DNA from: Osedax frankpressi
Taxonomy: Eukaryota > Annelida > Polychaeta > Sabellida > Siboglinidae
NCBI GenBank assembly: GCA_964035775.1
Contig: CAXIVS010000680.1
Location: forward strand, 62,001-126,000
Direction of reading: 5' to 3'
DNA length: 64,000 nt
Each line of letters opens with the position of its first letter. Position 1 is the first letter of the stretch. This document shows positions 48,897 to 59,996 of the stretch, piece by piece. Below the pieces are notes generated by a model. That model was not told the origin of the DNA, did not search any database, and was given only the letters and a program-made list of their open reading frames with translations. Both the position numbers and the translations under genes were made by a program.

Positions 48897-50900
48897 TAAG
48901 AGATGATATCAGTTTAATAGTTAAGATAGGAGATGATATCAGTTTAATAATTAAGTTAAGAGATGATATCAGTTTAATAGTTAAGTTAAGAGATGATATC
49001 AGTTTAATAGTTAAGTTAAGAGATGATATCAGTTTAATAGTTAAGTTAAGAGATGATATCAGTTTAATAGTTAAGTTAAGAGGTGATATCAGTTTAATAG
49101 TTAAGTTAAGAGATGATATCAGTTTAATAGTTAAGTTAAGAGATGATATCAGTTTAATAGTTAAGAGATGAGATGATATCAGTTTAATAGTTAAGTTAAG
49201 AGATGATATCAGTTTAATAGTTAAGTTAAGATGATATCAGTTTAATAGTTAAGTTAAGAGATGATATCAGTTTAATAGTTTAGTTAAGAGATGATATCAG
49301 TTTAATAGTTAAGTTAAGAGATGATATCAGTTTAATAGTTAAGTTAAGAGATGATATCAGTTTAATAGTTAAGTTAAGAGATGATATCAGTTTAATAGTT
49401 AAGTTAAGAGACGATATCAGTTTAATAGTTAAGTTAAGAGATGATATCAGTTTAATAGATAAGAGATGAGATGATATGTGTTTAATAGTTAAGTTAAGAG
49501 ATGATATCAGTTTAATAGTTAAGTTAAGAGATGATATCAGTTTAATAGTTAAGTTAAGAGATGATATCAGTTTAATAGTTAAGTTAAGAGATGATATCAG
49601 TTTAATAGTTAAGTTAAGAGATGATATCAGTTTAATAGTTAAGTTAAGAGATGATATCAGTTTAATAGTTAAGTTAAGAGATGATATCAGTTTAATAGTT
49701 AAGTTAAGAGATGATATCAGTTTAATAGTTAAGTTAAGAGATGATATCAGTTTAATAGTTAAGTTAAGAGATGATATCAGTTTAATAGTTAAGTTAAGAG
49801 ATGATATCAGTTTAATAGTTAAGTTAAGAGATGATATCAGTTTAATAGTTAAGTTGAGAGATGATATCAGTTTAATAGTTAAGTTAAGAGATGATATCAG
49901 TTTAATGTTATGAGATGAGATGATATCAGTTTAATAGTTAAGTTAAGAGATGATATCAGTTTAATAGTTAAGTTAAGAGATGATATCAGTTTAATAGTTA
50001 AGTTAAGAGATGATATCAGTTTAATAGTTAAGAGATGAGATGATATCAGTTTAATAGTTAAGTTAAGAGATGATATCAGTTTAATAGTTAAGTTAAGAGA
50101 TGATATTAGTTTAATAGTTAAGTTAAGAGATGATATCAGTTTAATAGTTAAGTTAAGAGATGATATCAGTTTAATAATTAAGTTAAGAGATGATATCAGT
50201 TTAATAGTTAAGTTAAGAGATGATATCAGTTTAATAGTTAAGTTAAGAGATGATATCAGTTTAATAGTTAAGTTAGGAGATGATATTAGTTTAATAATTA
50301 AGTTAAGAGATGATATCAGTTTAATAGTTAAGTTAAGAGATGATATCAGTTTAATAATTAAGTTAAGAGATGATATCAGTTTAATAGTTAAGTTAAGAGA
50401 TGATATCAGTTTAATAGTTAAGTTAAGAGATGATATCAGTTTAATAATTAAGTTAAGAGGTGATATCAGTTTAATAGTTAAGTTAAGAGATGATATCAGT
50501 TTAATAGTTAAGAGATGATATCAGTTTAATTGTTAAGTTAAGAGATGATATCAGTTTAATAATTAAGTTAAGAGATGATATCAGTTTAATAGTTAAGTTA
50601 GGAGATGATATTAGTTTAATAATTAAGTTAAGAGATGATATCAGTTTAATAGTTAAGTTAAGAGATGATATCAGTTTAATAATTAAGTTAAGAGATGATA
50701 TCAGTTTAATAGTTAAGTTAAGAGATGATATCAGTTTAATAGTTAAGTTAAGAGATGATATCAGTTTAATAATTAAGTTAAGAGGTGATATCAGTTTAAT
50801 AGTTAAGTTAAGAGATGATATCAGTTTAATAGTTAAGAGATGATATCAGTTTAATTGTTAAGTTAAGAGATGATATCAGTTTAATAATTAAGTTAAGAGA
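48897..50900 (+). repeat. 1,937-bp tandem duplication, copy 2 (60 bp longer)
   Basis: Up to the M start the offset is 1,937 (D28 47291 to 49228, M ATG 47539 to 49476). After the M array the offset is 1,997 (29-bp monomer 47904 to 49901, T 48277 to 50274), so this copy has two more monomers inside the M array. The 325-bp T-to-T unit is also duplicated here. The copy ends near 50,900, where the expected GATAGGAG is replaced by R and a D28 block. Confidence 0.85.
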
Positions 50901-53900
50901 TGATATCAGTTTAATAGTTAAGTTAAGAGATGATATCAGTTTAATAGTTAAGTTAAGAGATGATATCAGTTTAATAGTTAAGAGATGAGATGATATCAGT
51001 TTAATAGTTAAGTTAAGAGATGATATCAGTTTAATAGTTAAGTTAAGATGATATCAGTTTAATAGTTAAGTTAAGAGATGATATCAGTTTAATAGTTTAG
51101 TTAAGAGATGATATCAGTTTAATAGTTAAGTTAAGAGATGATATCAGTTTAATAGTTAAGTTAAGAGATGATATCAGTTTAATAGTTAAGTTAAGAGATG
51201 ATATCAGTTTAATAGTTAAGTTAAGAGACGATATCAGTTTAATAGTTAAGTTAAGAGATGATATCAGTTTAATAGTTAAGTTAAGAGATGATATCAGTTT
51301 AATAGTTAAGAGATGAGATGATATCAATTTAATAGTTAAGTTAAGAGATGATATCAGTTTAATAGTTAAGTTAAGAGATGATATCAGTTTAATAGTTAAG
51401 TTAAGAGATGATATCAGTTTAATAGTTAAGTTAAGAGAAGATATCAGTTTAATAGTTAAGAGATGATATCAGTTTAATAGTTAAGTTAAGAGATGATATC
51501 AGTTTAATAGTTAAGTTAAGAGAAGATATCAGTTTAATAGTTAAGTTAAGATATTATATCAGTTTAATAGTTAAGTTAAGAGATGATATGAGTTTAATAG
51601 TTAAGTTAAGAGATGATATCAGTTTAATAGTTAAGTTAAGAGATGATATCAGTTTAATAGTTAAGTTAAGAGATGATATCAGTTTAATAGTTAAGTTAAG
51701 AGACGATATCAGTTTAATAGTTAAGTTAAGAGATGATATCAGTTTAATAGTTAAGTTAAGAGATGATATCAGTTTAATAGTTAAGTTAAGAGACGATATC
51801 AGTTTAATAGTTAAGAGATGATATCAGTTTAATAGTTAAGTTAAGAGATGATATCAGTTTAATAGTTAAGTTAAGAGAAGATATCAGTTTAATAGTTAAG
51901 TTAAGATATGATATCAGTTTAATAGTTAAGTTAAGAGATGATATCAGTTTAATAGTTAAGTTAAGAGACGATATCAGTTTAATAGTTAAGTTAAGAGATG
52001 ATATCAGTTTAATAGTTAAGAGATGAGATGATATCAGTTTAATAGTTAAGTTAAGAGATGATATCAGTTTAATAGTTAAGTTAAGAGATGATATCAGTTT
52101 AATAGTTAAGTTAAGAGATGATATCAGTTTAATAGTTAAGTTAAGAGATGATATCAGTTTAATAGTTAAGAGATGATATCAGTTTAATTGTTAAGTTAAG
52201 AGATGATATCAGTTTAATAGTTAAGTTAAGAGATGATATCAGTGTAATAGTTAAGTTAAGAGATGATATCAGTTTAATAGTTAAGTTAAGAGATGATATC
52301 AGTTTAATAGTTAAGTTAAGAGATGATATCAGTTTAATAGTTAAGTTAAGAGATGATATCAGTTTAATAGTTAAGTTAAGAGATGATATCAGTTTAATAG
52401 TTAAAAGATGATATCAGTTTAATTGTTAAGTTAAGAGATGATATCAGTTTAATAGTTAAGTTAAGAGATGATATCAGTTTAATAGTTAAGTTAAGAGATG
52501 ATATCAGTTTAATAGTTAAGTTAAGAGGTGATATCAGTTTAATAGTTAAGTTAAGAGATGATATCAGTTTAATTGTTAAGTTAAGAGATGATATCAGTTT
52601 AATAGTTAAGTTAAGAGATGATATCAGTTTAATAGTTAAGTTAAGAGATGATATCAGTTTAATAGTCAAGTTAAGAGATGATATCAGTTTAATAGTTAAG
52701 TTAAGAGATGATATCAGTTTAATAATTAAGTTAAGAGATGATATCAGTTTAATAGTTAAGTTAAGAGATGATATCAGTTTAATAGTTAAGTTAAGAGATG
52801 ATATCAGTTTAATAGTTAAGTTAGGAGATGATATTAGTTTAATAATTAAGTTAAGAGATGATATCAGTTTAATAGTTAAGTTAAGAGATGATATCAGTTT
52901 AATAATTAAGTTAAGAGATGATATCAGTTTAATAGTTAAGTTAAGAGATGATATCAGTTTAATAGTTAAGTTAAGAGATGATATCAGTTTAATAATTAAG
53001 TTAAGAGGTGATATCAGTTTAATAGTTAAGTTAAGAGATGATATCAGTTTAATAGTTAAGAGATGATATCAGTTTAATTGTTAAGTTAAGAGATGATATC
53101 AGTTTAATAATTAAGTTAAGAGATGATATCAGTTTAATAGTTAAGTTAAGAGATGATATCAGTTTAATAGTTAAGTTAAGAGATGATATCAGTTTAATAG
53201 TTAAGTTAAGAGATGATATCAGTTTAATAGTTAAGATAGGAGATGATATCAGTTTAATAATTAAGTTAAGAGATGATATCAGTTTAATAGTTAAGTTAAG
53301 AGATGATATCAGTTTAATAGTTAAGTTAAGAGATGATATCAGTTTAATAGTTAAGTTAAGAGATGATATCAGTTTAATAGTTAAGTTAAGAGGTGATATC
53401 AGTTTAATAGTTAAGTTAAGAGATGATATCAGTTTAATAGTTAAGTTAAGAGATGATATCAGTTTAATAGTTAAGAGATGAGATGATATCAGTTTAATAG
53501 TTAAGTTAAGAGATGATATCAGTTTAATAGTTAAGTTAAGATGATATCAGTTTAATAGTTAAGTTAAGAGATGATATCAGTTTAATAGTTTAGTTAAGAG
53601 ATGATATCAGTTTAATAGTTAAGTTAAGAGATGATATCAGTTTAATAGTTAAGTTAAGAGATGATATCAGTTTAATAGTTAAGTTAAGAGATGATATCAG
53701 TTTAATAGTTAAGTTAAGAGACGATATCAGTTTAATAGTTAAGTTAAGAGATGATATCAGTTTAATAGATAAGAGATGAGATGATATGTGTTTAATAGTT
53801 AAGTTAAGAGATGATATCAGTTTAATAGTTAAGTTAAGAGATGATATCAGTTTAATAGTTAAGTTAAGAGATGATATCAGTTTAATAGTTAAGTTAAGAG

Positions 53901-54420
53901 ATGATATCAGTTTAATAGTTAAGTTAAGAGATGATATCAGTTTAATAGTTAAGTTAAGAGATGATATCAGTTTAATAGTTAAGTTAAGAGATGATATCAG
54001 TTTAATAGTTAAGTTAAGAGATGATATCAATTTAATAGTTAAGTTAAGAGATGATATCAGTTTAATAGTTAAGTTAAGAGATGATATCAGTTTAATAGTT
54101 AAGTTAAGAGATGATATCAGTTTAATAGTTAAGTTGAGAGATGATATCAGTTTAATAGTTAAGTTAAGAGATGATATCAGTTTAATGTTATGAGATGAGA
54201 TGATATCAGTTTAATAGTTAAGTTAAGAGATGATATCAGTTTAATAGTTAAGTTAAGAGATGATATCAGTTTAATAGTTAAGAGATGAGATGATATCAGT
54301 TTAATAGTTAAGTTAAGAGATGATATCAGTTTAATAGTTAAGTTAAGAGATGATATTAGTTTAATAGTTAAGTTAAGAGATGATATCAGTTTAATAGTTA
54401 AGTTAAGAGATGATATCAGT
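50593..54420 (+). repeat. 6.2-kb-offset segmental duplication, right segment
   Basis: Aligns to 44,371-48,170: D28 44823 to 51045, GATATGAG ATG 45366 to 51588, the AAAAGATG S25 form near 46155 to 52402, X 46418 to 52665, M ATG 47539 to 53786, the 29-bp monomer 47904 to 54181. It shares two rare features with the left segment: loss of the Q monomer after C, and the AAAAGATG change. It has one extra 25-bp monomer near 52170 and private CAATTTAAT changes near 51326 and 54029. Confidence 0.84.
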
Positions 54421-55794
54421 TTAATAGTTAAGTTAAGAGATGATATCAGTTTAATAGTTAAGAGATGATATCTGTTTAATTGTTAAGTTAAGAGATGATA
54501 TCAGTTTAATAGTTAAGTTAAGAGATGATATCAGTGTAATAGTTAAGTTAAGAGATGATATCAGTTTAATAGTTAAGTTAAGAGATGATATCAGTTTAAT
54601 AGTTAAGTTAAGAGATGATATCAGTTTAATAGTTAAGTTAAGAGATGATATCAGTTTAATAGTTAAGTTAAGAGATGATATCAGTTTAATAGTTAAGTTA
54701 AGAGATGATATCAGTTTAATAGTTAAGTTAAGAGATGATATCAGTTTAATAGTTAAGTTAAGAGATGATATCAGTTTAATAGTTAAGTTAAGAGATGATA
54801 TCAGTTTAATAGTTAAGTTAAGAGATGATATCAGTTTAATAGTTAAGTTAAGAGATGATATCAGTTTAATAGTTAAGTTAAGAGATGATATCAGTTTAAT
54901 AGTTAAGTTAAGAGATGATATCAGTTTAATAGTTAAGTTAAGAGATGATATCAGTTTAATAGTTAAGTTAAGAGATGATATCAGTTTAATAGTTAAGAGA
55001 TGATATCAGTTTAATTGTTAAGTTAAGAGATGATATCAGTTTAATAGTTAATTTAAGAGATGATATCAGTTTAATAGTTAAGTTAAGAGATGATATCAGT
55101 TTAATAGTTAAGTTAAGAGGTGATATCAGTTTAATAGTTAAGTTAAGAGATGATATCAGTTTAATTGTTAAGTTAAGAGATGATATCAGTTTAATAGTTA
55201 AGTTAAGAGATGATATCAGTTTAATAGTTAAGTTAAGAGATGATATCAGTTTAATAGTCAAGTTAAGAGATGATATCAGTTTAATAGTTAAGTTAAGAGA
55301 TGATATCAGTTTAATAATTAAGTTAAGAGATGATATCAGTTTAATAGTTAAGTTAAGAGATGATATCAGTTTAATAGTTAAGTTAAGAGATGATATCAGT
55401 TTAATAGTTAAGTTAGGAGATGATATTAGTTTAATAATTAAGTTAAGAGATGATATCAGTTTAATAGTTAAGTTAAGAGATGATATCAGTTTAATAATTA
55501 AGTTAAGAGATGATATCAGTTTAATAGTTAAGTTAAGAGATGATATCAGTTTAATAGTTAAGTTAAGAGATGATATCAGTTTAATAATTAAGTTAAGAGG
55601 TGATATCAGTTTAATAGTTAAGTTAAGAGATGATATCAGTTTAATAGTTAAGAGATGATATCAGTTTAATTGTTAAGTTAAGAGATGATATCAGTTTAAT
55701 AATTAAGTTAAGAGATGATATCAGTTTAATAGTTAAGTTAAGAGATGATATCAGTTTAATAGTTAAGTTAAGAGATGATATCAGTTTAATAGTT
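53950..55794 (+). repeat. 1,845-bp tandem duplication, copy 1
   Basis: Contains R near 54282, GATATTAG near 54355, S25 near 54460, the rare GATATCTG at 54471, W, GTG at 54534, a run of about fifteen canonical units, S25 near 54991, W, AATTTAAG near 55048, G, W, X at 55257, T near 55416, G, S25 near 55650, W and N. GATATCTG recurs exactly 1,845 bp later. The length equals 59 x 30 + 3 x 25. The GTG-to-S25 spacing is 457 bp, against 157 bp at 24.8 kb, a gain of exactly ten monomers. Confidence 0.85.
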
Positions 55795-57640
55795 AAGTTA
55801 AGAGATGATATTAGTTTAATAGTTAAGTTAAGAGATGATATCAGTTTAATAGTTAAGTTAAGAGATGATATCAGTTTAATAGTTAAGTTAAGAGATGATA
55901 TCAGTTTAATAGTTAAGTTAAGAGATGATATCAGTTTAATAGTTAAGTTAAGAGATGATATCAGTTTAATAGTTAAGTTAAGAGATGATATCAGTTTAAT
56001 AGTTAAGTTAAGAGATGATATCAGTTTAATAGTTAAGTTGAGAGATGATATCAGTTTAATAGTTAAGTTAAGAGATGATATCAGTTTAATAGTTAAGTTA
56101 AGAGATGATATCAGTTTAATAGTTAAGAGATGAGATGATATCAGTTTAATAGTTAAGTTAAGAGATGATATCAGTTTAATAGTTAAGTTAAGAGATGATA
56201 TTAGTTTAATAGTTAAGTTAAGAGATGATATCAGTTTAATAGTTAAGTTAAGAGATGATATCAGTTTAATAGTTAAGTTAAGAGATGATATCAGTTTAAT
56301 AGTTAAGAGATGATATCTGTTTAATTGTTAAGTTAAGAGATGATATCAGTTTAATAGTTAAGTTAAGATATGATATCAGTGTAATAGTTAAGTTAAGAGA
56401 TGATATCAGTTTAATAGTTAAGTTAAGAGATGATATCAGTTTAATAGTTAAGTTAAGAGATGATATCAGTTTAATAGTTAAGTTAAGAGATGATATCAGT
56501 TTAATAGTTAAGTTAAGAGATGATATCAGTTTAATAGTTAAGTTAAGAGATGATATCAGTTTAATAGTTAAGTTAAGAGATGATATCAGTTTAATAGTTA
56601 AGTTAAGAGATGATATCAGTTTAATAGTTAAGTTAAGAGATGATATCAGTTTAATAGTTAAGTTAAGAGATGATATCAGTTTAATAGTTAAGTTAAGAGA
56701 TGATATCAGTTTAATAGTTAAGTTAAGAGATGATATCAGTTTAATAGTTAAGTTAAGAGATGATATCAGTTTAATAGTTAAGTTAAGAGATGATATCAGT
56801 TTAATAGTTAAGTTAAGAGATGATATCAGTTTAATAGTTAAGAGATGATATCAGTTTAATTGTTAAGTTAAGAGATGATATCAGTTTAATAGTTAATTTA
56901 AGAGATGATATCAGTTTAATAGTTAAGTTAAGAGATGATATCAGTTTAATAGTTAAGTTAAGAGGTGATATCAGTTTAATAGTTAAGTTAAGAGATGATA
57001 TCAGTTTAATTGTTAAGTTAAGAGATGATATCAGTTTAATAGTTAAGTTAAGAGATGATATCAGTTTAATAGTTAAGTTAAGAGATGATATCAGTTTAAT
57101 AGTCAAGTTAAGAGATGATATCAGTTTAATAGTTAAGTTAAGAGATGATATCAGTTTAATAATTAAGTTAAGAGATGATATCAGTTTAATAGTTAAGTTA
57201 AGAGATGATATCAGTTTAATAGTTAAGTTAAGAGATGATATCAGTTTAATAGTTAAGTTAGGAGATGATATTAGTTTAATAATTAAGTTAAGAGATGATA
57301 TCAGTTTAATAGTTAAGTTAAGAGATGATATCAGTTTAATAATTAAGTTAAGAGATGATATCAGTTTAATAGTTAAGTTAAGAGATGATATCAGTTTAAT
57401 AGTTAAGTTAAGAGATGATATCAGTTTAATAATTAAGTTAAGAGGTGATATCAGTTTAATAGTTAAGTTAAGAGATGATATCAGTTTAATAGTTAAGAGA
57501 TGATATCAGTTTAATTGTTAAGTTAAGAGATGATATCAGTTTAATAATTAAGTTAAGAGATGATATCAGTTTAATAGTTAAGTTAAGAGATGATATCAGT
57601 TTAATAGTTAAGTTAAGAGATGATATCAGTTTAATAGTTA
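55795..57640 (+). repeat. 1,845-bp tandem duplication, copy 2
   Basis: GATATCTG 54471 to 56316, X 55257 to 57102 and T 55416 to 57261 all keep the 1,845-bp offset, including the ten-monomer expansion. A private AGATATG near 56368 is present. The TTGAG unit near 56040 is about 60 bp further along than predicted, so the left part differs by two monomers. The copy ends where GATATTAG (near 55811 in the junction) is replaced by G near 57650. Confidence 0.84.
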
Positions 57641-58895
57641 AGTTAAGAGGTGATATCAGTTTAATAGTTAAGTTAAGAGATGATATCAGTTTAATAGTTA
57701 AGTTAAGAGATGATATCAGTTTAATAGTTAAGAGATGAGATGATATCAGTTTAATAGTTAAGTTAAGAGATGATATCAGTTTAATAGTTAAGTTAAGATG
57801 ATATCAGTTTAATAGTTAAGTTAAGAGATGATATCAGTTTAATAATTAAGTTAAGAGATGATATCAGTTTAATAGTTAAGTTAAGAGATGATATCAGTTT
57901 AATAGTTAAGTTAAGAGATGATATCAGTTTAATAGTTAAGTTAGGAGATGATATTGCTTTAATAATTAAGTTAAGAGATGATATCAGTTTAATAGTTAAG
58001 TTAAGAGATGATATCAGTTTAATAATTAAGTTAAGAGATGATATCAGTTTAATAGTTAAGTTAAGAGATGATATCAGTTTAATAGTTAAGTTAAGAGATG
58101 ATATCAGTTTAATAATTAAGTTAAGAGGTGATATCAGTTTAATAGTTAAGTTAAGAGATGATATCAGTTTAATAGTTAAGAGATGATATCAGTTTAATTG
58201 TTAAGTTAAGAGATGATATCAGTTTAATAATTAAGTTAAGAGATGATATCAGTTTAATAGTTAAGTTAAGAGATGATATCAGTTTAATAGTTAAGTTAAG
58301 AGATGATATCAGTTTAATAGTTAAGAGATGAGATGATATCAGTTTAATAGTTAAGTTAAGAGATGATATCAGTTTAATAGTTAAATTAAGATGATATCAG
58401 TTTAATAGTTAAGTTAAGAGATGATATCAGTTTAATAGTTTAGTTAAGAGATGATATCAGTTTAATAGTTAAGTTAAGAGATGATATAAGTTTAATAGTT
58501 AAGTTAAGAGATGATATCAGTTTAATAGTTAAGTTAAGAGATGATATCAGTTTAATAGTTAAGTTAAGAGACGATATCAGTTTAATAGTTAAGTTAAGAG
58601 ATGATATCAGTTTAATAGATCAGAGATGAGATGATATCAGTTTAATAGTTAAGTTAAGAGATGATATCAGTTTAATAGTTAAGTTAAGAGATGATATCAG
58701 TTTAATAGTTAAGTTAAGAGATGATATCAGTTTAATAGTTAAGTTAAGAGATGATATCAGTTTAATAGTTAAGTTAAGAGATGATATCAGTTTAATAGTT
58801 AAGTTAAGAGATGATATCAGTTTAATAGTTAAGTTAAGAGATGATATCAGTTTAATAGTTAAGTTAAGAGATGATATCAGTTTAATAGTTAAGTT
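57641..58895 (+). repeat. 1,101-bp tandem duplication, copy 1
   Basis: After a short G/R lead-in the repeating part begins at D28 (57795): N, a T unit with a private GATATTGCTTT near 57950, N, N, G, S25 near 58177, W, N, R, D28 at 58388 with a private GTTAAATTAAG, F near 58440, GATATAAG at 58483, C near 58571, Q near 58618 and canonical units. The length equals 34 x 30 + 25 + 2 x 28. The first 593 bp are the recurrent D28-to-D28 unit. Confidence 0.85.
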
Positions 58896-59996
58896 AAGAT
58901 GATATCAGTTTAATAGTTAAGTTAAGAGATGATATCAGTTTAATAATTAAGTTAAGAGATGATATCAGTTTAATAGTTAAGTTAAGAGATGATATCAGTT
59001 TAATAGTTAAGTTAAGAGATGATATCAGTTTAATAGTTAAGTTAGGAGATGATATTAGTTTAATAATTAAGTTAAGAGATGATATCAGTTTAATAGTTAA
59101 GTTAAGAGATGATATCAGTTTAATAATTAAGTTAAGAGATGATATCAGTTTAATAGTTAAGTTAAGAGATGATATCAGTTTAATAGTTAAGTTAAGAGAT
59201 GATATCAGTTTAATAATTAAGTTAAGAGGTGATATCAGTTTAATAGTTAAGTTAAGAGATGATATCAGTTTAATAGTTAAGAGATGATATCAGTTTAATT
59301 GTTAAGTTAAGAGATGATATCAGTTTAATAATTAAGTTAAGAGATGATATCAGTTTAATAGTTAAGTTAAGAGATGATATCAGTTTAATAGTTAAGTTAA
59401 GAGATGATATCAGTTTAATAGTTAAGAGATGAGATGATATCAGTTTAATAGTTAAGTTAAGAGATGATATCAGTTTAATAGTTAAGTTAAGATGATATCA
59501 GTTTAATAGTTAAGTTAAGAGATGATATCAGTTTAATAGTTGAGTTAAGAGATGATATCAGTTTAATAGTTAAGTTAAGAGATGATGTAAGTTTAATAGT
59601 TAAGTTAAGAGATGATATCAGTTTAATAGTTAAGTTAAGAGATGATATCAGTTTAATAGTTAAGTTAAGAGACGATATCAGTTTAATAGTTAAGTTAAGA
59701 GATAATATCAGTTTAATAGATCAGAGATGAGATGATATCAGTTTAATAGTTAAGTTAAGAGATGATATCAGTTTAATAGTTAAGTTAAGAGATGATATCA
59801 GTTTAATAGTTAAGTTAAGAGATGATATCAGTTTAATAGTTAAGTTAAGAGATGATATCAGTTTAATAATTAAGTTAAGAGATGATATCAGTTTAATAGT
59901 TAAGTTAAGAGATGATATCAGTTTAATAGTTAAGTTAAGAGATGATATCAGTTTAATAGTTAAGTTAAGAGATGATATCAGTTTAATAGTTAAGTT
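58896..59996 (+). repeat. 1,101-bp tandem duplication, copy 2
   Basis: D28 57795 to 58896 and 58388 to 59489, Q near 58618 to 59718. At the GATATAAG position this copy reads GATGTAAG (59584), a second change on top of the shared one. F reads GTTGAGTT near 59541. Shared plus further-derived variants give a clear order of events: duplication first, then private mutation. Confidence 0.85.
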
